DNA of 64,000 bases from an uncultured Clostridia bacterium (GTDB taxonomy: Bacteria > Bacillota > Clostridia > Christensenellales > UBA1242). Below the pieces are notes generated by a model, which did no database searches, was not told where the DNA came from, and saw nothing but the letters and a program-made list of their open reading frames with translations. Shown one piece after another: positions 16,454 to 25,630 of this stretch. Position 1 is the first letter of the stretch, and each line of letters starts with the position of its first letter. The stretch is taken from the NCBI GenBank assembly GCA_944383685.1, contig CALWQM010000015.1:121570-185569 (forward strand). Direction: 5' to 3'. The translations under genes were made by a program, and so were the position numbers.

Positions 16454-19400
16454 ATGAAAAAAACTATTGATGGAAATACCGCAGTTGGCATGATTGCCTA
16501 CAAATTAAGTGAGGTCATCCCAATCTATCCAATTACCCCTTCATCCCCTATGGCTGAATATTGTGATGGCGAACTTTCACAAGGAAAGAAAAACATTTTT
16601 GGAAAACTTCCAACCCTTGTTGAAATGCAAAGCGAAGGTGGCGCTTCTGGCGCACTTCATGGAAGTTTATCCACTGGTGCACTCTCCACCACATTCACAT
16701 CAAGCCAAGGCTTATTATTAATGATACCAAATTTATACAAGATGGCTGGCGAACATTTACCAGGTGTTCTTCATGTTGCTGCAAGAACTGTTGCAACCCA
16801 TGCCCTTTCAATCTTTGGCGACCACAGTGACATCATGGCAATTCGTCAAACTGGTGCAATTCTTCTTTGTTCAAACAGTGTGCAAGAAGCACATGATTTT
16901 GCCCTAATTGCCCACATACTTGCTCTTAAAACATCTCTCCCTGTTGTTCACTTTTTTGATGGTTTCAGGACCTCTCACGAAATTCAAAAAATTGACACAA
17001 TCGAAGACGAACAAATTTTGAAACTTATTCCACAAAAAGAAATTGAGGAGTTTAAAAATTCATGCTTAGACAGCAGCCGCCCATACCAAAAAGGTTCTGC
17101 ACAAAACCCTGATGTGTTTTTCCAAAATCGTGAAGCATCTGCCCCAGCTTACTCAACGATTTATAAAACTTTAACTGAAATTTTAAAAGACTTTAAAAAG
17201 GTAGTTGGAAGAAGTTATCATCCTTTTGAATATGTTGGAAACAAAAATGCTGAAAATATCATTATCAGCATGGGTTCTTCCTGCGAATGTATTGAAGAAA
17301 CAATCAAAGATAAACAAAATCACAATGTTGGGCTTGTTAAAGTTCACCTTTACCGTCCATTTAACTATGAAGCCTTAAAGGAAATCTTACCAGAAGGCAC
17401 AAAAACTGTTATCACCCTTGACAGAACCAGAGAATTTGGTGCTCATGACCCTTTATATCTTGATGTTGTCAGTACATTAAACGGAACAAATATAACTGTT
17501 ATAGGTGGAAGATATGGGCTTGGCGGAAAGGATTTTACCCCTGACATGGTTATGTCTGTAATCAAAAATTTTGAAACAAAGAAAAACAACTTCACTGTTG
17601 GCATTAATGACGATGTTTCAAATTCCTCATTACCAATCACAAATTATCATTTGAAAACAAAAGCCTTTCAAATGAAGTTTTTTGGACTCGGCTCTGACGG
17701 CACAGTTTCTGCAAGCAAAAGCACAATCAAAATTTTAGGAGAAGAACTTGATAAGTATGTTCAAGGTTACTTTGAATATGACAGCAAAAAATCAGGCAGT
17801 CTAACAAAGTCACATATTCGTGTAAGTGACACCCCAATCAAAAGCACATACCTTGTTAAAGATGCCGATATCATCACAATCAACAATTTTTCATTTGTTC
17901 ATAGATATAATTGCCTTGAAGGTTTAAAGGATAAGGGAATTGTTTTAATTAATTCAATTTTCAGTGCAGATGAAATTGATAAAGTTTTGCCAAATGCTTA
18001 TAAGAAAATATTACAAGATAAAAAGGCTAAACTTTATGTTATCAACGCCCAAAAAATTGCAGAAAAGACAGGTCTTGGAAATAAGATTAACATCATAATT
18101 CAAACAGCACTTTTCAAAGTGACAAACATAATTGACTTTGAAACAGCCTATAAGGAAATTCAAAAATATGTTCAATTAACTTATGGCAAAAAAGGTCAAA
18201 AAATTGTTAATAAAAATTTAAGTGCAATGGAACTTGCAAAAGATAAAATTGAAGAAGTAAACATCTCTAAATTTACCTTTAAAGACGAAAAGCCAAATGC
18301 CAAAAATTTTGACGACAAATTTTATCAAACAATAATGAAGAAAATTGAAAGGCTTGAAGGAGATTCAATTCCTGTTTCTGCCTTTGATAAAAGCGGAAAA
18401 GTTCCACAAGGCACAGCAGATTTTGAAAAACGTGGCTTTGCCGCCCACCTTCCAAAATATCTTCCTGCAAACTGCATTCAATGCGGACAATGTATCCTTT
18501 CTTGCCCACATAATGCAATCAAGGCAGTGCTTGTTAAAGCAGAAACTATGGAAGAAATTGAATTTGCAAAAGCATTTGGAATGAATGGATATTTGTATCG
18601 CGTTCAAGTGTCCCCAGAAGATTGCACAGGATGCGGAGTTTGTGCAAATGTATGTCCTGCTCCAAATAAAGCACTTGTCATGGAAATGGCAGATAAACTT
18701 ATTGAAAAAGAAAAGAAAAATTATGCATTTTGCAAGTCTTTAAAAACGGAAAAGAACACCCCATTTTCAACCGATTTGCCAAAAGGTTTACAATTTAAAG
18801 ATTGCTATTTCAGTTTTTCTGGTGCTTGTGGCGGATGTGGCGAAACTCCATATATCAAACTTGCAACCATGCTTTTTGGTGACAAAATGCTCATCGCAAA
18901 TGCCACAGGATGTTCAAGTATTTATGGTGGTTCATTCCCATCTTGCCCATATTTTAAGGACGAAAACGGAAAAGGTCCTGCATGGGCAAACAGCTTATTT
19001 GAGGATAATGCAGAGTTTGGTCTTGGCATGAAATTGGGAACAAAATATAATACCAACCCAAATCAATCGGTTTGGATAATCGGCGGAGATGGTTGGGCTT
19101 ACGACATTGGCTATGGCGGACTTGACCATGTTATAAATTCAAACGAAAATGTAAACATCTTGGTTTTGGATACCGAAGTTTACTCCAACACTGGCGGACA
19201 AGCAAGTAAATCTACACCAAGAGGTGCAATGGTTAAATTTGCAAGTGCTGGCAAGAAAACCAAAAAGAAAGATTTGGTTTCAATCGCAATCGCCTCAAAA
19301 AATTGTTATGTCGCCCAGGTCAGCCTTGGAGCAAATATGATGCAATGCATCAAAGCATTTAAAGAAGCGGAAGCCTTCAATGGTCCAAGCATTATTGTGG

Positions 19401-19702
19401 CATACTCCCCTTGCGTAAATCACGGCTTTGACATGAGTCAAACCATGAATGAAATGAAAAAAGCTGTCGATTGTGGTTATTGGTCACTTGTTCGCTATAA
19501 CCCAGATGAGGGCATTGTGCATATAGACAGCACAAGTGATTTTGATAAATATGAAGACTACCTTGAAGGTGAAACAAGATTTTCTGCAATAAAAGAACTT
19601 AAAAAAGAAGATGCAATAAAAATGCTTGAAGAAAGTCGCCTTGATGCAGAAACAAGGCTTGCAACTCTTAAAGCATTCAATAATCAAAGCACTGAAAAGT
19701 AA
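16454..19702 (+). CDS. nifJ: Pyruvate:ferredoxin (flavodoxin) oxidoreductase
   Basis: A 1082-residue fused enzyme that turns pyruvate and CoA into acetyl-CoA, CO2 and reduced ferredoxin, the central oxidative step of a fermenting anaerobe. The N-terminal domain has YPITPSSPMAE and EGGASGALHGSL. A gamma domain follows. The ferredoxin domain carries two 4Fe-4S motifs, CIQCGQCILSCP from Cys674 and CTGCGVCANVCP from Cys724. The C-terminal part has the SGACGGCGETPY cluster ligands and thiamine-diphosphate binding GGDGWAYDIGYGGLDH. It is about 90 residues shorter than the 1170-residue enzymes, mainly at the C-terminus. It has its own promoter and stands alone. Confidence 0.95.
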   Translation: MKKTIDGNTAVGMIAYKLSEVIPIYPITPSSPMAEYCDGELSQGKKNIFGKLPTLVEMQSEGGASGALHGSLSTGALSTTFTSSQGLLLMIPNLYKMAGEHLPGVLHVAARTVATHALSIFGDHSDIMAIRQTGAILLCSNSVQEAHDFALIAHILALKTSLPVVHFFDGFRTSHEIQKIDTIEDEQILKLIPQKEIEEFKNSCLDSSRPYQKGSAQNPDVFFQNREASAPAYSTIYKTLTEILKDFKKVVGRSYHPFEYVGNKNAENIIISMGSSCECIEETIKDKQNHNVGLVKVHLYRPFNYEALKEILPEGTKTVITLDRTREFGAHDPLYLDVVSTLNGTNITVIGGRYGLGGKDFTPDMVMSVIKNFETKKNNFTVGINDDVSNSSLPITNYHLKTKAFQMKFFGLGSDGTVSASKSTIKILGEELDKYVQGYFEYDSKKSGSLTKSHIRVSDTPIKSTYLVKDADIITINNFSFVHRYNCLEGLKDKGIVLINSIFSADEIDKVLPNAYKKILQDKKAKLYVINAQKIAEKTGLGNKINIIIQTALFKVTNIIDFETAYKEIQKYVQLTYGKKGQKIVNKNLSAMELAKDKIEEVNISKFTFKDEKPNAKNFDDKFYQTIMKKIERLEGDSIPVSAFDKSGKVPQGTADFEKRGFAAHLPKYLPANCIQCGQCILSCPHNAIKAVLVKAETMEEIEFAKAFGMNGYLYRVQVSPEDCTGCGVCANVCPAPNKALVMEMADKLIEKEKKNYAFCKSLKTEKNTPFSTDLPKGLQFKDCYFSFSGACGGCGETPYIKLATMLFGDKMLIANATGCSSIYGGSFPSCPYFKDENGKGPAWANSLFEDNAEFGLGMKLGTKYNTNPNQSVWIIGGDGWAYDIGYGGLDHVINSNENVNILVLDTEVYSNTGGQASKSTPRGAMVKFASAGKKTKKKDLVSIAIASKNCYVAQVSLGANMMQCIKAFKEAEAFNGPSIIVAYSPCVNHGFDMSQTMNEMKKAVDCGYWSLVRYNPDEGIVHIDSTSDFDKYEDYLEGETRFSAIKELKKEDAIKMLEESRLDAETRLATLKAFNNQSTEK

Positions 19703-19760
19703 TATTTATAGATACTATATTTGTCTAAAAATGTTTAATTTAAAAGATTAGGTGATACAT

Positions 19761-19789
19761 TTGACATATTTGAATAAAATATGTAAAAT
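19761..19789 (+). promoter_or_regulatory. Promoter of the GDPD gene
   Basis: TTGACA (19761-19766), 17 bases, TAAAAT (19784-19789), about 22 bases before ATG 19812. Confidence 0.8.
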
Positions 19790-19811
19790 AGAAAAATAAA
19801 TTGGAGTGGAT

Positions 19812-20543
19812 ATGGAAGATATATTTAAGTCATGGTTAGTTGAAACGCCTATTGCACACAGAGGCTTACATGATAAAAACATCCCAGAAAATTCATTAAG
19901 TGCATTCTCAAAAGCAGTTGAAAAAGGATATGCTATTGAGCTTGATGTTCAACTTATAGCTGATGGAACAGTTGTTGTTTTTCACGACAAATCTTTGTCA
20001 CGCATGACAGGTAATGATGGCTATTTAAAATTTCTTAATAAGGATGATTTAAAGATTCTTAAACTTAAAAACAGTAAGGAACATATCCCTACCCTGCAAG
20101 AGGTTCTTGACCTTGTCAATGGCAAAACCCCAATTTTGATTGAAATTAAAAATGAAGCAAAAGTTGGAAAATTGGAACAAAGCTTAATTGACATTTTAAA
20201 AAATTATAATGGTGAATATGCTGTTGAATCTTTCAACCCATTTTCTTTGCAATATGTTAAAAACCATGCCCCAAGCATTTTAAGAGGTCAACTTTCTGGT
20301 TCTTTCAAGGGTGAAAAACTTGCTTGGATAAAGAAATTTCTTTTGAAACGCATGACTTTTAATAAAAGTGTAAGCGAACCTAATTTCATTGCCTATGAAA
20401 AAGAATGTTTACCAAACAGATTTGTTAAAAAATATAAACACATTCCACTCCTTGCCTGGACTGTTAGAAGTAAAGAAGATTACATGAAAGTTGTAAAGCA
20501 TTGCGACAATATCATTTTTGAAAACTTTATCCCAGAAATATAA
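19812..20543 (+). CDS. Glycerophosphodiester phosphodiesterase
   Basis: A 243-residue enzyme of the GDPD family, which hydrolyses glycerophosphodiesters to glycerol-3-phosphate and an alcohol. The N-terminal IAHRGLHDKNIPENSLSAF, then ELDVQLIADGTVVVFHD, hold the catalytic HRG, E-x-D and HD residues; LIEIKNE and a final ENFIPEI are also typical. There is no signal peptide or membrane segment, so it is probably cytoplasmic. ATG 19812 is chosen because GGAG ends five bases before it. It is monocistronic, with a terminator behind it. Confidence 0.92.
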   Translation: MEDIFKSWLVETPIAHRGLHDKNIPENSLSAFSKAVEKGYAIELDVQLIADGTVVVFHDKSLSRMTGNDGYLKFLNKDDLKILKLKNSKEHIPTLQEVLDLVNGKTPILIEIKNEAKVGKLEQSLIDILKNYNGEYAVESFNPFSLQYVKNHAPSILRGQLSGSFKGEKLAWIKKFLLKRMTFNKSVSEPNFIAYEKECLPNRFVKKYKHIPLLAWTVRSKEDYMKVVKHCDNIIFENFIPEI

Positions 20544-20585
20544 TTTTAAATTAAGTTTTAAATAAAATTTTGCTAAATATTAACA

Positions 20586-20623
20586 AAAAAAAAGAACTTT
20601 ATTTTGTATAAAGTTCTTTTTTA
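20586..20623. terminator. Bidirectional terminator between GDPD and trmR-like genes
   Basis: The stem AGAACTTTA (20593-20601) with TAAAGTTCT (20609-20617) is flanked by As on the left and Ts on the right, so it can end transcription from both convergent genes. Confidence 0.85.
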
Positions 20624-20638
20624 TAAACTCATAAATTG

Positions 20639-21235
20639 TTAATTATTGATTTTTATGCTGACACTTATGCCATCACCAATATCATGAATTTCACTTTTAA
20701 AATCACCATCTTTTTTGATTGCTTCAATAAATTTTCTTAAATTATTAACCAATGACCTATGTTTGTGCGGAATAATTCCTTCTGCCTTAACCATACCATG
20801 AAAATAAACATTGTCTGCAACCAAAATTCCGTTTAAACATAAAAGTTCTTTCAAAGTTGGTAGATATCTTATATATTGCCCCTTAGGTCCATCCAAAAAT
20901 ATAAAATCAAATTTTTCATGTTTTTCAAGCAAAGCTTTAATAACATCTTTTGCATCACCGCAAATAACCTCTGCATTATTAAACTTTGCCAAATTTTTTT
21001 GAGCTATAAGTGCATTTTCTTTATTTAATTCAACAGTTTTTAAATGAGCATTTGGAGAAGCAGAAAGAAGCACGGAAGCAGAATAACCAATATATGTTCC
21101 AATCTCTAAAATATTTTTTGGTTGCTTTTCAAGACAAAGTTGATAGATAAAAGAAATGCTTTCATCTTTCAAAATAGGTATATATTCGTCTTTATTGTAA
21201 CCTAAAAAATCTTCCTTCTTTTCCATTTTAATCAT
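20639..21235 (-). CDS. O-methyltransferase, TrmR (YrrM)-like
   Basis: A 198-residue class I SAM-dependent methyltransferase of the catechol-O-methyltransferase-like group. SAM-binding LEIGTYIGYSASVLL lies at about 43-57, acidic VELNKEN after it, FIFLDGPKGQY at about 110 and LVADNVYFHG at about 140. Firmicute members such as TrmR methylate hydroxyuridine at the wobble position of tRNA, which would fit the neighbouring RNA gene (rnj), but small-molecule members look similar. It follows rnj by 18 bases and is probably cotranscribed. Confidence 0.8.
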   Translation of the reverse strand: MIKMEKKEDFLGYNKDEYIPILKDESISFIYQLCLEKQPKNILEIGTYIGYSASVLLSASPNAHLKTVELNKENALIAQKNLAKFNNAEVICGDAKDVIKALLEKHEKFDFIFLDGPKGQYIRYLPTLKELLCLNGILVADNVYFHGMVKAEGIIPHKHRSLVNNLRKFIEAIKKDGDFKSEIHDIGDGISVSIKINN

Positions 21236-21253
21236 CCAAATTATTAAAATAAA

Positions 21254-22912
21254 TTAATTTAAAAGCACAATAGCAAGAACCATTGGTCTACGTTTAGTTC
21301 TTTTGAAAATGAAATTAGAAACATTGCGTCTTATTGTGTTTCTAATAACAGCAGGCTCTGCTCCTCTTAAATCTTGTTCTTTCAAGGAAGCAACAATCAT
21401 ATTCTTAGCATCTTGAACAAAGGACTCTGCTTCATCTTGATAAACAACCCCTCTTGTGATAACAAAAGGTTCGCCAGCAACACTACCAGAAACATTATTG
21501 ATATTGACAATAACAACACAAAAACCATCTTCTGAAAGTTGTTTTCTTTCTCTTAAAACATTGCTGTCCATATCGCCAATACCTGAACCATCAACAAGTC
21601 TTTGCCCAGCGGTAACCACCCCTGATTTTTTGATGCTATTAGGAGAAAGTTCAACTTGCATACCAAGAGATGGCAAAAGAATATTTCTTTCTTCCATTCC
21701 AAGCGCCATAGCCAACTGCTTATGCATTCTTAAATGCCTATATTCGCCATGGATAGGAATGAAAAATTTTGGCTTGCAAAGTGAGTGCATAATTTTAATT
21801 TCTTCTTGGCAAGCATGGCCAGAAGCATGCACATCACTTAATTCGTCATAGATAACATCAGCACCTTTTTGATAAAGGGCATTAATAACATTATAAACAC
21901 ATTTTTCATTGCCAGGAATAGGAGAAGATGAGAAAACAATCAAATCGTTTTCACCAATCTTGATACCTTTGAAATCGTCAGCAGCCATTCTTGTCAACGC
22001 ACTCATAGGCTCGCCTTGGCTTCCTGTTGTCACAATCAAAAGCTCACTGTCAGCATATTTGTCAATCTTATCAATATCAATAAGATTTTTCTTATCAAAT
22101 GTGATTTCTCCAATTTTCAAGCCAACATCTGTAATGTTAATCATGCTTCTGCCAGTGAAAGCAACTTTTCTGCCAAATTTTTCAGCCAAATTCAAAATCT
22201 GTTGAAGTCTGTGAATGTTAGAAGCAAAGGTTGCAACGAAAATTCTGTTCTTAGGATGTTTTTCAAAAATTTCTTCCAAAGCACGTCCAACGGATTTTTC
22301 ACTCATAGAATAACCTTTTCTGCAAACGTTTGTGCTTTCACAAAGAAGTAAACTTACCCCTTTTTTGCCAAGCTCGCCAAATCTTTGAAGGTCTGTCATA
22401 ACCCCGTCAATGGGTTCAAAATCAATCTTAAAGTCACCTGTGTGAATAACATTACCTGCTGGTGTTGAAATGCAAAGTGCAAGCGAGCCTGCAATAGAGT
22501 GGGAAACCTTAATAAATTCAATGGCAAAAGGTCCAATTTTTAAAACATTTTTTGGCTTAACACTTATTGCCTTATATTGAACCTTTGGATATTCTTTCAT
22601 TTTGTTTTCAACAAGTGCAAGGGTTAAACGACTTCCATAAATTGGAGCCTTTATTTGGTCCAAAACAAAAGGAAGTCCACCAATGTGGTCTTCGTGGCCG
22701 TGTGTTAAAATAATTGCTTTAATTTTATCTTTGTTAGCAACAAGATATGATATATCAGGAACAACAACATCAATTCCTGGCAAATCATCATCTGGGAAGG
22801 TTAACCCAGCATCAACAACGATGATGTCGTCGCCATATTCAAAAGCGGTCATATTTTTACCAATTTCGCCGACACCACCTAAAAATGTAATTTTTAATTT
22901 ATTATTATTCAT
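21254..22912 (-). CDS. rnj: Ribonuclease J
   Basis: A metallo-beta-lactamase/beta-CASP nuclease with 5'-3' exo- and endonuclease activity in mRNA decay and rRNA maturation. The zinc motif HGHEDH is at 71-76, HTGDFKID at about 158, the beta-CASP part SSPIPGNEK at about 330, HASGHACQEE and IPIHGEYRHL after it, and a C-terminal domain from about 450. Length (552) is standard. AAGGAG precedes the ATG. The promoter lies about 190 bases upstream, so the leader is long. The trmR-like gene follows in the same operon. Confidence 0.94.
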   Translation of the reverse strand: MNNNKLKITFLGGVGEIGKNMTAFEYGDDIIVVDAGLTFPDDDLPGIDVVVPDISYLVANKDKIKAIILTHGHEDHIGGLPFVLDQIKAPIYGSRLTLALVENKMKEYPKVQYKAISVKPKNVLKIGPFAIEFIKVSHSIAGSLALCISTPAGNVIHTGDFKIDFEPIDGVMTDLQRFGELGKKGVSLLLCESTNVCRKGYSMSEKSVGRALEEIFEKHPKNRIFVATFASNIHRLQQILNLAEKFGRKVAFTGRSMINITDVGLKIGEITFDKKNLIDIDKIDKYADSELLIVTTGSQGEPMSALTRMAADDFKGIKIGENDLIVFSSSPIPGNEKCVYNVINALYQKGADVIYDELSDVHASGHACQEEIKIMHSLCKPKFFIPIHGEYRHLRMHKQLAMALGMEERNILLPSLGMQVELSPNSIKKSGVVTAGQRLVDGSGIGDMDSNVLRERKQLSEDGFCVVIVNINNVSGSVAGEPFVITRGVVYQDEAESFVQDAKNMIVASLKEQDLRGAEPAVIRNTIRRNVSNFIFKRTKRRPMVLAIVLLN

Positions 22913-23236
22913 AAAATCTCCTTAAATCAATATATAAAAAATGCCACAGCATTTAATATCAAATAAAAAACAATCATAAAAACTAACTATAAATTAAACT
23001 AAATTTATAATTTAATATTTAATTTTTTATATAAATTCAAAGCTAGATAAACTTTTTATAAAAACAAAATTTTATCACGCTTTGTAATTTTCAACCTTAT
23101 ATTATTATATATAATTCAAATAAAATTGTCAAATCAAATTTTGTAAAGATTATAAACGATTATTAACGCAAATAAAGTTTTTAAACTTATTTTCACTCTA
23201 AATAAAAAACAAAAAGCAAATATTAAAAAGTAAATA
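22913..23236. other. Gene-free AT-rich stretch with the rnj leader
   Basis: I see no open frame with a binding site here. The stretch is extremely AT-rich and holds the rnj promoter (23105-23133) and the rnj leader of about 190 bases. No strong stem stands out in the leader. Confidence 0.6.
23105..23133 (-). promoter_or_regulatory. Sigma-A promoter of rnj
   Basis: A full consensus match on the minus strand: TTGACA (23128-23133), 17-base spacer, TATAAT (23105-23110). Confidence 0.85.
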
Positions 23237-24160
23237 TTATATAATATATCTAGCTTTATTAATATTATCAACTTCTTCAAGTTTCTTTGGTGTTAAGATT
23301 GTGCTGTTGTTAACATAGAAACGCATACCCTGACTTGTGAAGAATGTTGTCATATCATACATGCATAAAAGTGCTGCAACAATAGGCACTGTTACAACTA
23401 AACTATATACCCCAGCAATAAATGTAACAAGGAAGAATATCAAGAAGATTAATAAACCAACCAGCAAGGTTCTCCAAAAACGACGAACAACAACTTTTGT
23501 CCCTCTAACATATCCCGCAAAAACTGAGCATCCAAAAACAATAACAGCAGGAGCCCAGCCAGTTGTTGTCACCTTGTTCAATGTGAACAAAACAACAAGC
23601 AAAATAATTTCACAAAGAGCTAAAAAGTATGTTTGGAAAAATGAATCATTTATAAATCCAATAACAAAAACAAGGTATGTTGTCAATGCAAGGAACAATA
23701 AACTGTAAAGTGTTTTAAATAAAGAAAATAACAAAGACTTATTTAAAGTTTTAAACAATGAACTAAAAAATCCAACATGGCTTTTACTTGCCATATAGCC
23801 ATAAAGCATATCGCATGTCACATATTTACCTATATTTAAAAGGAAAGGCATAATGATAAATAAAACAATCAAGCCATAAATCACCAGCCCTAAATTTGCT
23901 GCCACACAATCAAGAAAAACTTTATATACAAGCAAAAGCAAACTGTTTAAATAGCTTCCAAAATTCGCTGAAAAAACAGTTGTGTAAGATGCGACCACGT
24001 CAGTGCTTTTTATGTTTGAAGAAATGATATCACTAAATTCAAAGAAAACAGGCAACAACAAACAGATAGTAATTCCCCAAACAATAAGATAATAAAGAAA
24101 AAGTTTCAAAACCTTTTCCCAATTTGAACCTAAAAGTTTGATAGAATTAAAAAATGTCAT
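23237..24160 (-). CDS. Multi-pass membrane protein of unknown function
   Basis: A 307-residue protein with about six hydrophobic segments separated by short loops. The N-terminus (MTFFNSIKLLGSNWEKVLKL) is an amphipathic helix typical of families that precede a membrane bundle. A long hydrophobic pair lies at about 25-45 and 85-115. I recognise no catalytic or transport motif. ATG 24160 is chosen since AAAAGG lies nine bases ahead; a TTG at 24181 is upstream of that site. It lies downstream of greA, about 130 bases away. Cytoplasmic membrane location is clear; function is not. Confidence 0.65.
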   Translation of the reverse strand: MTFFNSIKLLGSNWEKVLKLFLYYLIVWGITICLLLPVFFEFSDIISSNIKSTDVVASYTTVFSANFGSYLNSLLLLVYKVFLDCVAANLGLVIYGLIVLFIIMPFLLNIGKYVTCDMLYGYMASKSHVGFFSSLFKTLNKSLLFSLFKTLYSLLFLALTTYLVFVIGFINDSFFQTYFLALCEIILLVVLFTLNKVTTTGWAPAVIVFGCSVFAGYVRGTKVVVRRFWRTLLVGLLIFLIFFLVTFIAGVYSLVVTVPIVAALLCMYDMTTFFTSQGMRFYVNNSTILTPKKLEEVDNINKARYII

Positions 24161-24287
24161 ATTGTTAAACCTTTTATTCAAGATTAATAAAATTCACACA
24201 CTTTAACAAAATTAAAGTTTCAACGAAATTCTATCGCTAAAATTATTATAACAAATCATAAATAAAAAATCAATGATATTTGCATAA

Positions 24288-24758
24288 TTAAATGCGAATA
24301 TCAACGATTTTATATGTTATTACCCCACCTGGTGTTTGAACAGAAACAGATTCACCTTTTTTGTGTCCAATCAAAGCTTTGCCAACTGGTGAAACATTGC
24401 TTATAATTCCATTCTTTGGGTCACTTTCGGAAGAACCTAAGATTTTATATTCAACTTCTTCGTCAAAATCTTCGTCATAAAGTTTAACTTTTGTTCCAAC
24501 ACTAACAACATTAGAATCAATGCTTTTCTTATCAATCACTTCTGCATTAAGCAAGATACTTTCCATTTCTGTGATTTCAGCTTCAATTTGAGCCTGTTCA
24601 TCTTTTGCTGCATCATATTCAGAGTTTTCTGATAAATCACCAAACTCTCTTGCCACCCCAATACGTTTAATAACATTTGGTCTTCTAACAGTTTTATAGT
24701 AATTTAATTTTTCCTCTAATTGACGTTTCCCTTCTGGTGTAAGATAATGTTTATCCAT
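24288..24758 (-). CDS. greA: Transcription elongation factor GreA
   Basis: A 156-residue factor that rescues backtracked RNA polymerase by stimulating transcript cleavage. The N-terminal coiled coil (LTPEGKRQLEEKLNYYKTVRRP) carries the acidic tip DLSENSEYDAAKDEQ. The C-terminal FKBP-like domain contains SPVGKALIGHKKGESVSVQTPGG. Length and motifs are standard. GGAGG precedes the ATG. A consensus promoter and a leader hairpin lie upstream. Confidence 0.95.
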   Translation of the reverse strand: MDKHYLTPEGKRQLEEKLNYYKTVRRPNVIKRIGVAREFGDLSENSEYDAAKDEQAQIEAEITEMESILLNAEVIDKKSIDSNVVSVGTKVKLYDEDFDEEVEYKILGSSESDPKNGIISNVSPVGKALIGHKKGESVSVQTPGGVITYKIVDIRI

Positions 24759-24823
24759 TTTAATGCCTCCATAATTACAAATAAAAGTCCAAAGAACTTA
24801 GACTTTCATTTTTAAACTTTGAT

Positions 24824-24852
24824 ATTATAATCAAATAAAAAATAAAAGTCAA
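24824..24852 (-). promoter_or_regulatory. Sigma-A promoter of greA
   Basis: Minus strand TTGACT (24847-24852), 17 bases, TATAAT (24824-24829). Between it and greA a hairpin with arms AAAGTC/GACTTT and a following T-rich stretch lies at about 24782-24806. Confidence 0.85.
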
Positions 24853-25027
24853 GCAAAATAACAACTTTTCAAATATCATATTCAAATTAAAATTAAAATA
24901 TTACAAAAAGTTAAAAGTTTAATAAAGAATAAAAATTCAATAAAATGCAATAATATTTTTAATAAAAACCAAATTTAAACGAAAAAAATGATTATTTTAA
25001 CATTTTTTTTACTTTTAAGAGGGAAAT

Positions 25028-25477
25028 ATGTTAACATTTATTGCTTTTATATTAACTATTATTGGATGTATTAATTGGCTTTTAATAGGGCTCCTTCAAT
25101 ATGATTTTATTGCAGGACTTTTTGGTTATCAAGCAAGCATTTTTTCAAGATTATGCTATATCATAATTGGAGTTGGCTGTTTATATTTGATTATTCGCAT
25201 TATAATAAACAAAGGCAGTTTAAAAGTATATGAGAAAAGAAAAAAGAAAACTTCTAAAAATGAAATGGCAACCGCAAATGTTGAAGCTGGTAAAGAACAA
25301 GATTTTGACAAATTTGAAAATGAAAAAAGTGAAAATAATGAAAATTCACAAAAAAATAATGATTTTTCTTCAAAAAACACAGAAAAAAGTGAAAAATTAG
25401 ATAAAACTGATAAAAATAATGATAGTAATGTTTCTAACAAAAATACCGGCCTATTTGATGAACATTTAAAAATGTAG
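25028..25477 (+). CDS. DUF378 (YuzA)-like membrane protein with a charged tail
   Basis: The first 70 residues are a typical small DUF378 protein: a membrane segment with CINWLLIGLLQYDFIAGLFGYQ, then IFSRLCYIIIGVGCLYLIIRI. The family is normally 60-80 residues, but here a basic segment (KRKKKTSK) leads into about 70 residues of Glu, Lys, Asn, Ser and Asp without hydrophobic content, probably a disordered cytoplasmic tail. GAGGG precedes the ATG. Function of the family is unknown. Confidence 0.75.
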   Translation: MLTFIAFILTIIGCINWLLIGLLQYDFIAGLFGYQASIFSRLCYIIIGVGCLYLIIRIIINKGSLKVYEKRKKKTSKNEMATANVEAGKEQDFDKFENEKSENNENSQKNNDFSSKNTEKSEKLDKTDKNNDSNVSNKNTGLFDEHLKM

Positions 25478-25630
25478 GAAAAATCAAATTGATTTTATAA
25501 TTTTTAAATAATTAAGAAAACTTAAATTTGAAAAATAATATTAAACTAATTAACTAAATTTTATTTATCTCAACAAATTAATTGACTAAAATTTTATAAA
25601 AGTATATCCTTATATATAGGAGATTTTTAT

